Source: Chryseobacterium limigenitum
GTDB taxonomy: Bacteria > Bacteroidota > Bacteroidia > Flavobacteriales > Weeksellaceae
Direction of reading: 5' to 3'
DNA length: 64,000 nucleotides
Assembly (NCBI RefSeq): GCF_900114875.1
Contig: NZ_FPKW01000016.1
Location: forward strand, 1-64,000
Positions 1 to 8,266 of the stretch are shown in pieces. The translations under genes were made by a program, and so were the position numbers. Numbering within the stretch: the stretch's first letter is position 1; each line of letters begins with the position of its first letter. The notes beneath the pieces are model-generated. The model was not told where the DNA came from, did not search any database, and saw only the letters and a program-made list of their open reading frames with translations.

Positions 1-290
1 TACCCGTCTCTCTTGGAGAAGATGCCTACCGCCTTTTTTAAGATATCACGTTCAAGCTTTGTTTCTTCTAGTTCTTTGCGAAGTCTCAATAACTCTTCCC
101 TTATTGGATCAGAGGATATTTGTTTTTCCTTGCTAAGTTTACCTTCTTTGTGAAGTTTTCGCCAATTAACGAGACTTTCTTTACAGATCCCCAATTCTTC
201 AGCTACCGAGGATACATTGCCTCGCTGCTCACTTAAAGATACTGCTTGGATCTTAAACTCTAGACTGTAATTTTTTCTGATCTTTTTCAT
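1..290 (-). mobile_element. IS3-family transposase OrfA, running off the window start
   Basis: Translating the minus strand from the ATG at 290 gives an open frame beginning MKKIRKNYSLEFKIQAVSL and reaching ERDILKKAVGIFSKRDG at base 3. This is the HTH/leucine-zipper OrfA of IS3-type elements: a helix-turn-helix around GNVSSVAEELGI, then a heptad-rich coiled coil. OrfA binds the inverted repeats and normally joins OrfB, the DDE catalytic part, by programmed frameshifting. OrfB would lie left of the window and is not seen. The last two bases visible are TA, so a stop codon may fall exactly at the edge. The end of the IS is probably in 320-332, next to the following gene. The family call is good; the subgroup is unknown. 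Confidence 0.85.
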
Positions 291-332
291 ACTCTTAAAG
301 ATAAAGAGTATAAGAATTGTGTCCTAACAAAG

Positions 333-710
333 TTAGCAACTCCAATCTTTATTTTCTACTTTATTGGCATCATCAATTTCTGATTCCTGAATAGTTTTAT
401 AATGGTCAGTTAAGAAATATTTTCTCCCTTCTTTAATTAAATATTGCTTTTCAACTAGATTTTTCCTGCAATTCCCAACAATATTAGAATGTAGATTCAG
501 GAATTCTCCAATCTTCTTATTTGTCATTTGATTAAAACCGAGTTTCTTTTTCAGGGAAAAATCCAGCCCCAACACCAGTTTTTCATTAAAGGACAATTCT
601 TTATTTGATAAAATTTCAAAAGGAATCTCTATTGTTAATTTCTTCGAAAATCCATATAACCAATATTCTTCGTATTCATTATTAAAATTTTCATCGTCAT
701 ATTTTTTCAT
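333..710 (-). CDS. Small winged-helix/HTH protein, possibly C-terminally cut by the IS
   Basis: A 125-aa protein of unknown function. An acidic N-terminus is followed by a region reading LSFNEKLVLGLDFSL, then TNKKIGEFLNLHSNIV and a turn to LVEKQYLIKEGRKYFLTD. This order is typical of a winged helix-turn-helix in plasmid, phage and ICE regulatory or replication proteins, with a recognition helix near residues 63-80. Its stop codon lies at 333-335, directly against the IS3 end, so the original C-terminus may have been replaced by IS sequence. The 22-bp repeat array lies upstream of its start, so it could be the repeat-binding protein, but that is inference from position. It is not a recognisable Rep_3 protein. 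Confidence 0.6.
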   Translation of the reverse strand: MKKYDDENFNNEYEEYWLYGFSKKLTIEIPFEILSNKELSFNEKLVLGLDFSLKKKLGFNQMTNKKIGEFLNLHSNIVGNCRKNLVEKQYLIKEGRKYFLTDHYKTIQESEIDDANKVENKDWSC

Positions 711-946
711 TTTACTATTTTTAATGTGGTAAGTTTTGTTTTATTACTTGATAGTAGAGGTAAGTTCAAGAGATTCAATCTACTACTGACTACAGAAAGA
801 AGTTGACTGCTTCATGTCTTCTTTTTACCTTTGTAACACTCGATTCTTTCGTTGTATTCAAGAGGTTTCATCTGACTACTTTCGTATTAAATCAATACAA
901 CCACTATTTTTTCAGGGAGTAACAGTACTACTTTATCCCCAACCGT

Positions 947-1078
947 GCATTTCAATTCACCTAATTTTGCATTTCAATCTGAATGATCCTGCATTTTAAT
1001 ATCACTAAACTTACATTTCATTCTTACCAAACCTGCATTACATTTTCATCAATTTTGCACTTATAATTAATAACATAA
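947..1078. repeat. Six iteron-like direct repeats at exact 22-bp period
   Basis: The motif GCATTTCAAT (or a close variant) starts at 947, 969, 991, 1013, 1035 and 1057, exactly 22 bp apart each time. The variants are GCATTTCAAT twice, GCATTTTAAT, ACATTTCATT, GCATTACATT and GCACTTATAA, so the array decays to the right. The rest of each unit is less conserved but often reads CACCAAAC-like. A 22-bp period is two helical turns, which puts all sites on one face of the DNA as in plasmid iterons bound by a Rep protein. The array is followed by AT-rich DNA. Function as an origin or a copy-control or operator array is inferred. Confidence 0.75.
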
Positions 1079-1120
1079 TTAAATACCTTAGTTAAGAACT
1101 TGAATTAAAAAAAGATCTCT

Positions 1121-1160
1121 GTAAAACTGACTGGAGGCGGTTTTACCGCCTCTCTTTCTT
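1121..1160 (+). terminator. Strong hairpin terminator with a competing upstream arm
   Basis: GAGGCGGT (1134-1141) pairs perfectly with ACCGCCTC (1145-1152) around a 3-base loop, followed by a T/C-rich tract. GTAAAAC (1121-1127) is perfectly complementary to GTTTTAC (1140-1146), which overlaps the terminator stem, so the two pairings exclude each other as in a transcription attenuator. No coding gene reads into it from the left on this strand, so it may end a small untranslated RNA. Confidence 0.6.
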
Positions 1161-1616
1161 TTTTTCAAAAACCTATCTCATATTTATTAATCCATTCGAA
1201 TCTAAAATAGTAATTCTTCTTATTCCTTTGGATCAATGAAAATTCAAATAAATGTAATGCTGTGAACGATTTTCACGAATGTTCTCCATTGAAAAACTTT
1301 TAATTAGGAATCTATATCAGATTTTACAATTGATTTTATAGAACATCGCTGAAAACATTTTCTACAAAGGAATTATTTAATTTTCAGCTTGAATTCTTTT
1401 TGAATATTTTGGAATTATAACTAACATATGTTGTGTAATCCAAAATTACTTCTGGACTTCGCCGAGTTAAATAAGCAAATGTTTGCAAACCTATTTTAAC
1501 GGGAGGTTATGTCATATTTCTTTTTAAGTTTATTTGTTCTTAAGTTCTGGATCCGCAGATAAACCCACGTTTCTTTGAGTGCCTTCCTCCTAAATAAAAA
1601 GACACTGAAAGAAATT

Positions 1617-2612
1617 TTAGTAAGAATCAATAATCTTAAACTGCTTTAGTAAATCTTGTGTAAATTTCGAAAGTGGCCGATTATGAATCTCACTTTCATT
1701 AATGTAATTACTAAATAAATATCTTAGATAGGTTTTTTTATCGGGAAATAAACCGTCTATTTTCAAATGATTCTTAATAAGTTTTTGCGTATAAATAATA
1801 GACTTCATTAGAATTTCATCTGCTATATCGTGATGACAATTGTAGATATCTTCAATTGAATAAAGTTCATTATGTTTGGAAACAATATCAAAGGTATCTA
1901 CAGCTTTAGCTATAAAATTCACTTTCAAATTCTGTTTTTTCAACTCTTTAAAAGTGAAAATCTTTCTAGGATCAGGATCGTATTCTAAATGAAACTTAGC
2001 TAAATCAGATAAATTATTAAAATACGGATGAAAATACTCCTCCAAATTTAAATCAGTCCTGTTTTTAGTATTATTACAGTTCGCACAAGAAGGAATTAAA
2101 TTATATAGGGATATTGATAAATATGGATATTTTGTTTTTGGGAAAAAATGATCAAACTGAAATAAAGCTTTTTTACCTTTTATAGTAATTCCGTACTGTG
2201 CATTACAGTAACAACACGATTTTAGATTAATTTTTTCTGCAAGCCAAATCCCCCTAGTTTTACCATCCCTAAATCTATCTTTATAACCAAAACATTCTAA
2301 TAATTTTGTGCCAAAATCAGTAGTCTTCGAGCTTTTATAAATTATCTCTTCCCATTTTTGAGTCTTAAAATGATCTATAATTTTTTTTAATTTGTTAGGT
2401 TTTTCGATAATTATTGAATCAAAATTTCGAATCAAATAAGTAACTATTTTCTTTTCATTTATATCCGATGTATTATTTTTTAGTTCCTGCAGCTTGTCTT
2501 GAGGCTTCGTGTTTTTTTTAAATTTCAATAAATACTCTAACTCAAAATCAACTACAGACTTGAACTCTTTTTTATCTAACCTATTCTTTAAATTAATTAT
2601 TATCATTATCAA
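1617..2612 (-). CDS. HNH endonuclease, PtuB-like partner of the upstream ATPase
   Basis: A 331-aa protein. A central HNH/zinc-ribbon module is visible: CCYC at 133-136, DHF with D154-H155, NLIPSC with N171 and C176, then C179-N180. This matches the retron/Septu-type HNH nuclease pattern (CxxC...DH...N...CxxCN), in which the paired cysteines bind zinc and the His/Asn form the metal-dependent nuclease site. The remaining roughly 130 residues on each side are unassigned. Its start overlaps the end of the ATPase gene by 20 nt, so the two are translationally coupled. By analogy with PtuA/PtuB the nuclease would cut nucleic acid when released or activated by the ATPase. HNH assignment is strong; Septu membership is moderate because both proteins are longer than classical PtuA/B. 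Confidence 0.8.
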   Translation of the reverse strand: MIMIIINLKNRLDKKEFKSVVDFELEYLLKFKKNTKPQDKLQELKNNTSDINEKKIVTYLIRNFDSIIIEKPNKLKKIIDHFKTQKWEEIIYKSSKTTDFGTKLLECFGYKDRFRDGKTRGIWLAEKINLKSCCYCNAQYGITIKGKKALFQFDHFFPKTKYPYLSISLYNLIPSCANCNNTKNRTDLNLEEYFHPYFNNLSDLAKFHLEYDPDPRKIFTFKELKKQNLKVNFIAKAVDTFDIVSKHNELYSIEDIYNCHHDIADEILMKSIIYTQKLIKNHLKIDGLFPDKKTYLRYLFSNYINESEIHNRPLSKFTQDLLKQFKIIDSY

Positions 2613-4581
2613 AAAATTTTTTATATTCTTCCTTTATGAAATTTTTATAACTTTCTGTAGATTCTTGATATTTATTTTTGTACATATCTTCCAATCGTTC
2701 TCTAATAATAAAATCTCCTATAATATCAATATTATTTTTTTCTATATTTTGATCGGTAACATTCACGCTTTTTAACTTTTTGATTAAATCTTCAATGACT
2801 GTTGTGGCAAACTCACCCATGTAACCATTCTTCATAAAAAAGCTATCTGAAAGTAAATCATGAATATTGGAGCCAAAAGTCCTATCTCTATTAAATATTT
2901 GTTTTGAAGAATTAATACTTTCTCCATGCTCATTTGTGGACTCATCCATTTCCAAAAACATTATATTTTGAACAGGAATATCTGATAAAATAAATGGAGA
3001 ATGAGTTATAAAACATATATTCAAATTTACTTTAGATAAGTTAAGATTTCCTATACCATCCAATAGACGGCTTATAAAGACCCTTTGATATTCCGGATGA
3101 AAATATAGTTCTATCTCTTCAAGAATAACATTGAGATTCGTATATTTAATCTTATCTTTTTTTTTCTTAACGGAATTAAGATTATATAAGTGATAGAAAA
3201 CAGTATTCAATATATATATCATTTGTCTTTCGCCAGAACTTAAAGATTTAAATGGTATATTTTTATTTTTACTCTTAGAATTTAATAATATTTCAATCCG
3301 AAATATTGGTGGGGGAATCAACTCTGCAACATTCAAATTTGTATGGTTAACTTGTAAAGCAGTAATTAACTTAGAATAAGAAGCAGTAAATATGTTGGTA
3401 CTTTTCAAATTAATATTTAGTTCTTCTGAATATTTTAAAAAGTTAAATACCTGTCGTAATTTTAAAGTAATATGAGTAGAATCTTTATAAAGATCATCAA
3501 CTAGTTTTTTTATTTTATCATCGTGAAATTTTCTTTTATTACGATCAAAATAATCTATATATTCTTTATATTTTGTAGCTATTTTAGCTATTTTACAATT
3601 TAAATAAACTTTTACCACATTCCATTTTTCATCTGTAAAATTCCCTAATATCAATCCATTTTTTTTAAATAGCAATTCAAGAATCTTGGGATTTATTTCA
3701 ATATCTTTGAATTTCACACCTTGTTTGGTATCATCTCTATACAAATGCTGATTCTGAAAATCAGAAACAGCTAATAATTTTAATTTTAACTTTTCCGCAC
3801 TTAAATTATCTGTAATTCGCTTTGCATTAATATGTGGCTGCAGGATATTTGAAATTAACCTAGATTCCGCCAATTCTTTCTCTTTACTAGGAGCTATTAT
3901 TCCCCCTTGCTCTCTGTAAGGATTTAAAACAATAGGAATTTGATAAGCATCATTTTTATGAAATAAATGATTAATCCAGAAACCAGGTTTTTCCTTTTCA
4001 TAACCCATTTCATGATGATTATATGCCCAAAGGGAATAGTTTAAAACCTGAGTATGAAAAAAGTTATCATCTATGAATTTTTTAAATAGTTGTAATTTTT
4101 TTTCTTTAGTTCCTATTAAAAGCTGTGTGAAATTTTTTCCAAACTTTGCCTTTGAAACAAAAATTGAATTGTCACAAACTATAATTTTTATACATCTATC
4201 TACATCAGTAAAATAAAATTCAACATTAATCTTAGGAATATGTTCAAGCTTTATTTCACTATCTAAACCACTAAAATTCACTTGAAAACCATATGCAAAT
4301 GATATATTATTTATTGCACATATTAATAGATCTATAAGAGTACTTTTACCACTTCCATTTTTACCTACAATAGCTGATACATTTATCTTTACATCTCCCC
4401 TACTATATAGATTTTCATTAATAGAGGGATTGTGATCAACTTTTTCTATTTCTTTTCCGTCATTATCTAATTCAAAAGTGTAATCATTATAAAATTTATA
4501 AATATTCCCGATTTCTAAATTTTTTAAAAAATTAGGATTACAATTCTCTAATGGTCTTATTGCTATTAGTTTAAAACTCAT
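2593..4581 (-). CDS. ABC/AAA-type ATPase, PtuA-like, of a two-gene defence module
   Basis: A 662-aa SMC/ABC-like ATPase. Walker A GKNGSGKST is at 73-81, the ABC signature LSSGERQ at 447-453, Walker B VILEEIE at 485-491 (followed by LYFHPE), and the switch histidine in FITHSPF at about 527. The roughly 365 residues between Walker A and the signature form an insert that probably replaces the long coiled coil of SMC proteins. Such ATPases paired with an HNH nuclease are the Septu arrangement, also found as retron effectors; no reverse transcriptase is seen here. It is first in a two-gene minus-strand unit placed just beyond the integrase gene, a usual cargo position. The role is anti-phage defence by inference from family and context. 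Confidence 0.78.
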   Translation of the reverse strand: MSFKLIAIRPLENCNPNFLKNLEIGNIYKFYNDYTFELDNDGKEIEKVDHNPSINENLYSRGDVKINVSAIVGKNGSGKSTLIDLLICAINNISFAYGFQVNFSGLDSEIKLEHIPKINVEFYFTDVDRCIKIIVCDNSIFVSKAKFGKNFTQLLIGTKEKKLQLFKKFIDDNFFHTQVLNYSLWAYNHHEMGYEKEKPGFWINHLFHKNDAYQIPIVLNPYREQGGIIAPSKEKELAESRLISNILQPHINAKRITDNLSAEKLKLKLLAVSDFQNQHLYRDDTKQGVKFKDIEINPKILELLFKKNGLILGNFTDEKWNVVKVYLNCKIAKIATKYKEYIDYFDRNKRKFHDDKIKKLVDDLYKDSTHITLKLRQVFNFLKYSEELNINLKSTNIFTASYSKLITALQVNHTNLNVAELIPPPIFRIEILLNSKSKNKNIPFKSLSSGERQMIYILNTVFYHLYNLNSVKKKKDKIKYTNLNVILEEIELYFHPEYQRVFISRLLDGIGNLNLSKVNLNICFITHSPFILSDIPVQNIMFLEMDESTNEHGESINSSKQIFNRDRTFGSNIHDLLSDSFFMKNGYMGEFATTVIEDLIKKLKSVNVTDQNIEKNNIDIIGDFIIRERLEDMYKNKYQESTESYKNFIKEEYKKFFDNDNN

Positions 4582-4646
4582 TTTAATTTTTGTTAATGGT
4601 TATTATTGGCTTAAATGTAAAAATATTAATCATATATAAAAAATAA

Positions 4647-4667
4647 AACCTGCTCGCAGCAGGTTTA
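4647..4667 (-). terminator. Terminator after the integrase gene
   Basis: AAACCTGCT (4647-4655) and AGCAGGTTT (4659-4667) form a perfect 9-bp stem with a CGC loop. Read on the minus strand it is followed by TTTTATTTTTT. It lies between the integrase stop and the ATPase start, so the defence pair probably has its own promoter. Confidence 0.8.
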
Positions 4668-4688
4668 TATTTGGTCTTAGTTTCAAAT

Positions 4689-5936
4689 CTAAGCAGATTT
4701 ACTAAAATACTCTTTCAACAATTCAGCATTCTCATCCTGCGATATTTTGATATAACTATTAAATGCCTTCTCGGTTCTATGTCCTGTAATATTCATAATT
4801 ACTCTTGTAGGAACACCTCTCTTAAACATATTGGTTGCAAAAGATCTTCTTGCAGTATGCGTGCATAGCATATCATATTTTAAAAGATTTTCCTCAACCC
4901 TTTCTTTGCCTTTATTTCTAATTTTTAGAATCTTATCATTAATTTTTGCCATTTCCCCTAAATCTTTCAGATTCCTATTCATTGTCTGATTAGATACTGA
5001 CTTCGGAAGATTGTTCGGATTATCTTTGTATTTATCCATGATTTCTCTAACTGCTGGAAGAATTGGAATATTTACCCATTCGCTCGTTTTTATGGTTTTA
5101 ATCCTAAGAACATCACCAACAATATGTTCTTGCTTTACTTGGCTAAAATCACTAAACCTCAACCCTGTATAACAACCAAAAACAAATAAATCCCTCGTTC
5201 TCTCCATTGTTCTATCACCACTCAAATCTAATTTTATAAGTTTTGCAATCTCATCTTCGTTGAGGTAAATATTGTTAACTTCCTCCCTTACGGTTTTAAA
5301 ATTTTTGTGCTGATAACCTGTGAAAGTATTATAATTGTCCTCTGTTGCTGAGTTTAATATTGCTTTTAGATTTTTGATAATTTTTCCAAAACCATTGTTA
5401 GTTAAGCCTTCAATTCCTGTATAAAAATCCATGAAATCATAATAGAAATCAATATCGATGCTCATCCAATCTAATTTATTTCTGCTATACTCTTGATAAT
5501 CTTCAAGCTTATTCAAAGCAGTACGGTAGCTTTTAATAGTACTCCCTGTAAGACGATTCTTACCATTTTCCAAATATTTTTCCGCATATTCAAAAAAAGT
5601 GTATTGTTTCTTTTTCTCTGTCCCAGTTTTATTGGATGTATAAATAGATTTCACATAATCTGTGGTTGGATCATCGCTTTTGATCAGCATTTCATTAACT
5701 ATATCTTCCACTTTCTGACGAATTCCCTTAATGTAGATATTAAACCTATCAGAACCAGGATAACTTCTCTTTACCATTTGTGTTTTTTCATCCCAGTATT
5801 TTTCATCAATATTCTTATGAGTTGAAAAATGAGTTGTTTTCTTTTTATGAGTATACCTAAGCATCAGAAGGGATTCAGGACTTTTCTTTTTCTTCTGATA
5901 ATCAAGCTTACTCAGGATAAATTTAAATGTTGCCAT
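4689..5936 (-). CDS. Tyrosine recombinase (site-specific integrase)
   Basis: A 415-aa tyrosine recombinase. The N-terminal arm-binding region resembles Bacteroidota integrases (Arm-DNA-binding, about 1-105) and is followed by a SAM-like core-binding domain (about 110-205). The catalytic domain shows R260 in YTGLRFSD, K283 in TIKTSEW, H360-xx-R363 in THTARR, H386 in TGHR and the nucleophile Y395 in FNSYIKI. All catalytic residues are present, so it should be active in integrating and excising the element. It lies between the replication operon and the ATPase/HNH cargo, and a structured 106-bp spacer separates it from the gene upstream. Confidence 0.95.
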   Translation of the reverse strand: MATFKFILSKLDYQKKKKSPESLLMLRYTHKKKTTHFSTHKNIDEKYWDEKTQMVKRSYPGSDRFNIYIKGIRQKVEDIVNEMLIKSDDPTTDYVKSIYTSNKTGTEKKKQYTFFEYAEKYLENGKNRLTGSTIKSYRTALNKLEDYQEYSRNKLDWMSIDIDFYYDFMDFYTGIEGLTNNGFGKIIKNLKAILNSATEDNYNTFTGYQHKNFKTVREEVNNIYLNEDEIAKLIKLDLSGDRTMERTRDLFVFGCYTGLRFSDFSQVKQEHIVGDVLRIKTIKTSEWVNIPILPAVREIMDKYKDNPNNLPKSVSNQTMNRNLKDLGEMAKINDKILKIRNKGKERVEENLLKYDMLCTHTARRSFATNMFKRGVPTRVIMNITGHRTEKAFNSYIKISQDENAELLKEYFSKSA

Positions 5937-5982
5937 TGTTTTAATTTTTGATTGTTAACTGTGAATTTTGAGACATAGTTTT

Positions 5983-6034
5983 GTTGTAGTAACCTTAGCC
6001 CTAAACCGCTATGCGCTACAACTGTTAGGGCTAA
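5983..6034. repeat. Interleaved inverted repeats upstream of the integrase gene
   Basis: Two inverted repeats are interleaved (A-B-A'-B'). GTTGTAG at 5983-5989 pairs with CTACAAC at 6016-6022, and TTAGCCCTAA at 5995-6004 pairs with TTAGGGCTAA at 6025-6034. A small CGC-TAT-GCG lies inside. The order could fold as an RNA or ssDNA pseudoknot, or be recombinase or accessory sites (attP) or a replication origin. The outer B arms alone could terminate the replication operon. Function is unknown. Confidence 0.6.
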
Positions 6035-6042
6035 AGTTTTTA

Positions 6043-6945
6043 TTAAAAAGGAGAAAATTCGTACTGCTCCTCTAAGTATTGAATTGCTTTTCTTCTCTTG
6101 CTTTTCTGGGAAGAAGACAAAGGACTTTCATCAATTACATCCATAAGTTGCTTAAATATTGAAATATGTTCAGGATGATGATTCTCAATATTTTTCATTG
6201 CTGTATAAATTATATTAATCAAATCGTACTTTACAGGCTCTACTTTTTTCTCGTATGGTAGAACCAATTGACTTTTTAATTTAGTAAGCGTCTTCTTAAG
6301 TTGAACTAAAGCCGAATTTTGGGCTGGTTCTCCAAGTAGAGTTTCGAACAACAATTTACTTTTGAAAATCTTCTCAGGCTTTTTCACTTTTATTTCATAT
6401 TTGATAATATGTTCACTTGTAAAACGTTCAGCTGTGTAAGTCCTTTTTCGCTTTGCGTTTTCAACAGCATCATATATTTTGAAGCAAATACCCTGTTTTT
6501 TATCTTCAAACATCCTCATATAAGATTTTGAATAGATAAGATCATGATTATGCATCCTCAAAATTTTCTTCAAAAATTCTTCAGGACTTATTTCTGAATC
6601 ATAGTACCCGCCATATTCCAACTCAATAACTTCCGACTTTTTAATATCTATTCCCAGAATCTTTTTAATGATGATATAGAAATCCTGTAATTCTTCATTT
6701 TCTACAGTATGATAATTATGTCCAAATAAAAAATATGGGATGCTGAGGTTAATCGTAATCTCTCCTGAACTCATAACATAAAGAGAAAAGTTTTTGGAAT
6801 TTGGACCAGCTTTTTCAACTAAGGTATATCGATTACGTAATGTCGGATGGTCCACAAGGTTATTCCAGTTAAGATTCGATGCTTCTTGTCTATCTATTTT
6901 CATAGATATGAAGTCAACTTGTGTTTTATATAAATTACTGTTCAT
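6043..6945 (-). CDS. Putative replication protein, weakly like phage gene II/X proteins
   Basis: A 300-aa cytosolic protein, last gene of the replication operon and next to the integrase. The segment LSIPYFLFGHNYHTVENEEL near residue 80 followed by an acidic LELEYGG-type stretch recalls the N-terminal half of phage/plasmid replication proteins of the gene II/X (Phage_CRI/Phage_X) class, which nick the origin for rolling-circle replication. I cannot identify a confident HUH motif or catalytic tyrosine, so this is a weak, context-aided guess. The C-terminus is lysine-rich (SSSQKSKRRKA). The next gene upstream ends about 40 nt away, consistent with co-transcription. Confidence 0.4.
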   Translation of the reverse strand: MNSNLYKTQVDFISMKIDRQEASNLNWNNLVDHPTLRNRYTLVEKAGPNSKNFSLYVMSSGEITINLSIPYFLFGHNYHTVENEELQDFYIIIKKILGIDIKKSEVIELEYGGYYDSEISPEEFLKKILRMHNHDLIYSKSYMRMFEDKKQGICFKIYDAVENAKRKRTYTAERFTSEHIIKYEIKVKKPEKIFKSKLLFETLLGEPAQNSALVQLKKTLTKLKSQLVLPYEKKVEPVKYDLINIIYTAMKNIENHHPEHISIFKQLMDVIDESPLSSSQKSKRRKAIQYLEEQYEFSPF

Positions 6946-6987
6946 TGTATTTGGTTTAAAAATCTGACAATAAAATAAGTTTATAAA

Positions 6988-8265
6988 TTAGTGCGCAACA
7001 GCCCAATTAGCCCCTTTACCAAGTTCTATTGTAAGCGGTATAGAAAGCCCGACTACATTTTCCATTTCATGTTTTATCAGCTTTTCCATAATTTCCACTT
7101 CATTTTCAGGGACTTCAAACAGCAGTTCATCATGAATTTGGAGTATGATTTTTGACTGCAACCCCTTCTCTAAAATCGCTTTATCACAGTTTACCATTGC
7201 CATTTTAATAATATCTGCTGCACTCCCCTGTACAGGGGAGTTCATCGCCAGACGTTTTCCTTTTTCACGAATCCTCATATCGTTAGAAGCGAGTTCTGGA
7301 ATTAGTCTGGTTCTTCCGAACAATGTTCTGGAACAACTATGATGATCGGCATAATCAACTAACCCCTCCAAGCAAGATTCGACTCCTTTAAACTGGCTAA
7401 AATATTCACTCATCATCTTTTCAGCATCCTCTGTAGAATGATGTTTTTTTGTAATTGATGTAAGAGATTCTGCTAAACCTATTGCTGACATTCCGTAGAT
7501 CAAACCAAAGTTGATTGTTTTTGCAATCTTCCTCCGTTCTTCGCTTACTTCCGAAATTTTACAATTGAACACTTTAGAAGCCGTTAGTTCGTGAATATCT
7601 ATACCATTATTATACGCATGGAGTAAAAAAGTGTCCTGACTTATTTCAGCCATAACCCTAAGCTCAATCTGCGAATAATCAGCACCAATCAGCACACATC
7701 CTTTTTCAGCAATAAAAACCTCTCTGAACTTAGAAGCAATAATTTTAAGCTCGTCAGTTTCACTTTCCTTATCTTTCAGCTTTACATTGGGGATATTCTG
7801 TAAATTCGGATCACTACAACTAAATCTTCCTGTTGCTGTTCCAGTCTGATTTAAATTGCAATGAAGCCTTTTTGTTTTTGGATGGACTTCTTTCAATTGA
7901 GTACAGAAGTTTAGTAGAGTGTTGATTTTTCTGTAATCCAAGATTAACGGAACTATTTTGTGGTCATCTTTAAGATTCTCCAAGTGTGATTTGTCAACAG
8001 AAATTAATTCTGATTTACCTTTGGAAGTAACTTTCGGTTGAAGTTCCAATGTTTCAAAAAGCAGAGTACTCAGCTGTTCATTGCTGTTGAGATTAATTTC
8101 TGTTCCTGCAATTTCTGTTATTTTTTCGGTAGTCGTTTGTAGTCGATTCAATAACTGACATTCTACATCGGTTAATTTTTTGACATCTATTTTCACACCA
8201 TTGAGTTCGATCTTAACGAGAACACGGATTAAATCGTGTTCTAACTGATTAATAGCTATATTCAT
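6988..8265 (-). CDS. Family A DNA polymerase, polymerase domain only
   Basis: A 425-aa protein that aligns by eye with the C-terminal polymerase domain of DNA polymerase I. Visible are TGRFSCSDPNLQNIP (144-158), motif A DYSQIELR with D196, the O-helix RRKIAKTINFGLIYG with R245, K249, F253 and Y257, and motif C QIHDELLFE with D379. All catalytic aspartates are kept. Both the 5'-3' and the 3'-5' exonuclease domains are absent and the thumb is short. The proofreading domain is encoded by the gene immediately upstream, one base away. With the helicase it gives the element its own replicative polymerase. It is clearly not the housekeeping polA, which is about 930 aa. Confidence 0.93.
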   Translation of the reverse strand: MNIAINQLEHDLIRVLVKIELNGVKIDVKKLTDVECQLLNRLQTTTEKITEIAGTEINLNSNEQLSTLLFETLELQPKVTSKGKSELISVDKSHLENLKDDHKIVPLILDYRKINTLLNFCTQLKEVHPKTKRLHCNLNQTGTATGRFSCSDPNLQNIPNVKLKDKESETDELKIIASKFREVFIAEKGCVLIGADYSQIELRVMAEISQDTFLLHAYNNGIDIHELTASKVFNCKISEVSEERRKIAKTINFGLIYGMSAIGLAESLTSITKKHHSTEDAEKMMSEYFSQFKGVESCLEGLVDYADHHSCSRTLFGRTRLIPELASNDMRIREKGKRLAMNSPVQGSAADIIKMAMVNCDKAILEKGLQSKIILQIHDELLFEVPENEVEIMEKLIKHEMENVVGLSIPLTIELGKGANWAVAH

Positions 8266-8266
8266 T

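Larger units (their letters stand above)
711..1616. other. Long non-coding stretch with iterons, terminator and palindromes
   Basis: About 900 bases hold no convincing gene. A 61-codon open frame on the plus strand at 814-999 runs into the repeat array and has no recognisable domain. Features seen are six 22-bp spaced repeats (947-1078), an AT-rich stretch after them (1061-1115), a strong hairpin with alternative pairing (1121-1160), and nested palindromes at 1466-1500. The layout (HTH gene, direct repeats, AT-rich DNA) is that of a replication or control region. Confidence 0.6.

Noticed and set aside
814..999. 61-codon plus-strand open frame
   Set aside because: No recognisable domain; it runs into the 22-bp repeats and has no promoter or neighbour support.
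947..1078. Repeat array as a CRISPR
   Set aside because: Period of 22 bp is too short, the motif is only about 10 bp, there are no unique spacers of normal length and no cas genes.
2509..2775. Plus-strand open frame opposite the ATPase/HNH overlap
   Set aside because: Low-complexity Phe/Ile-rich translation of AT-rich antisense DNA; a shadow of the real genes.
1617..4581. Retron system
   Set aside because: The ATPase/HNH pair matches retron effectors, but no reverse transcriptase or msr-msd is visible nearby.
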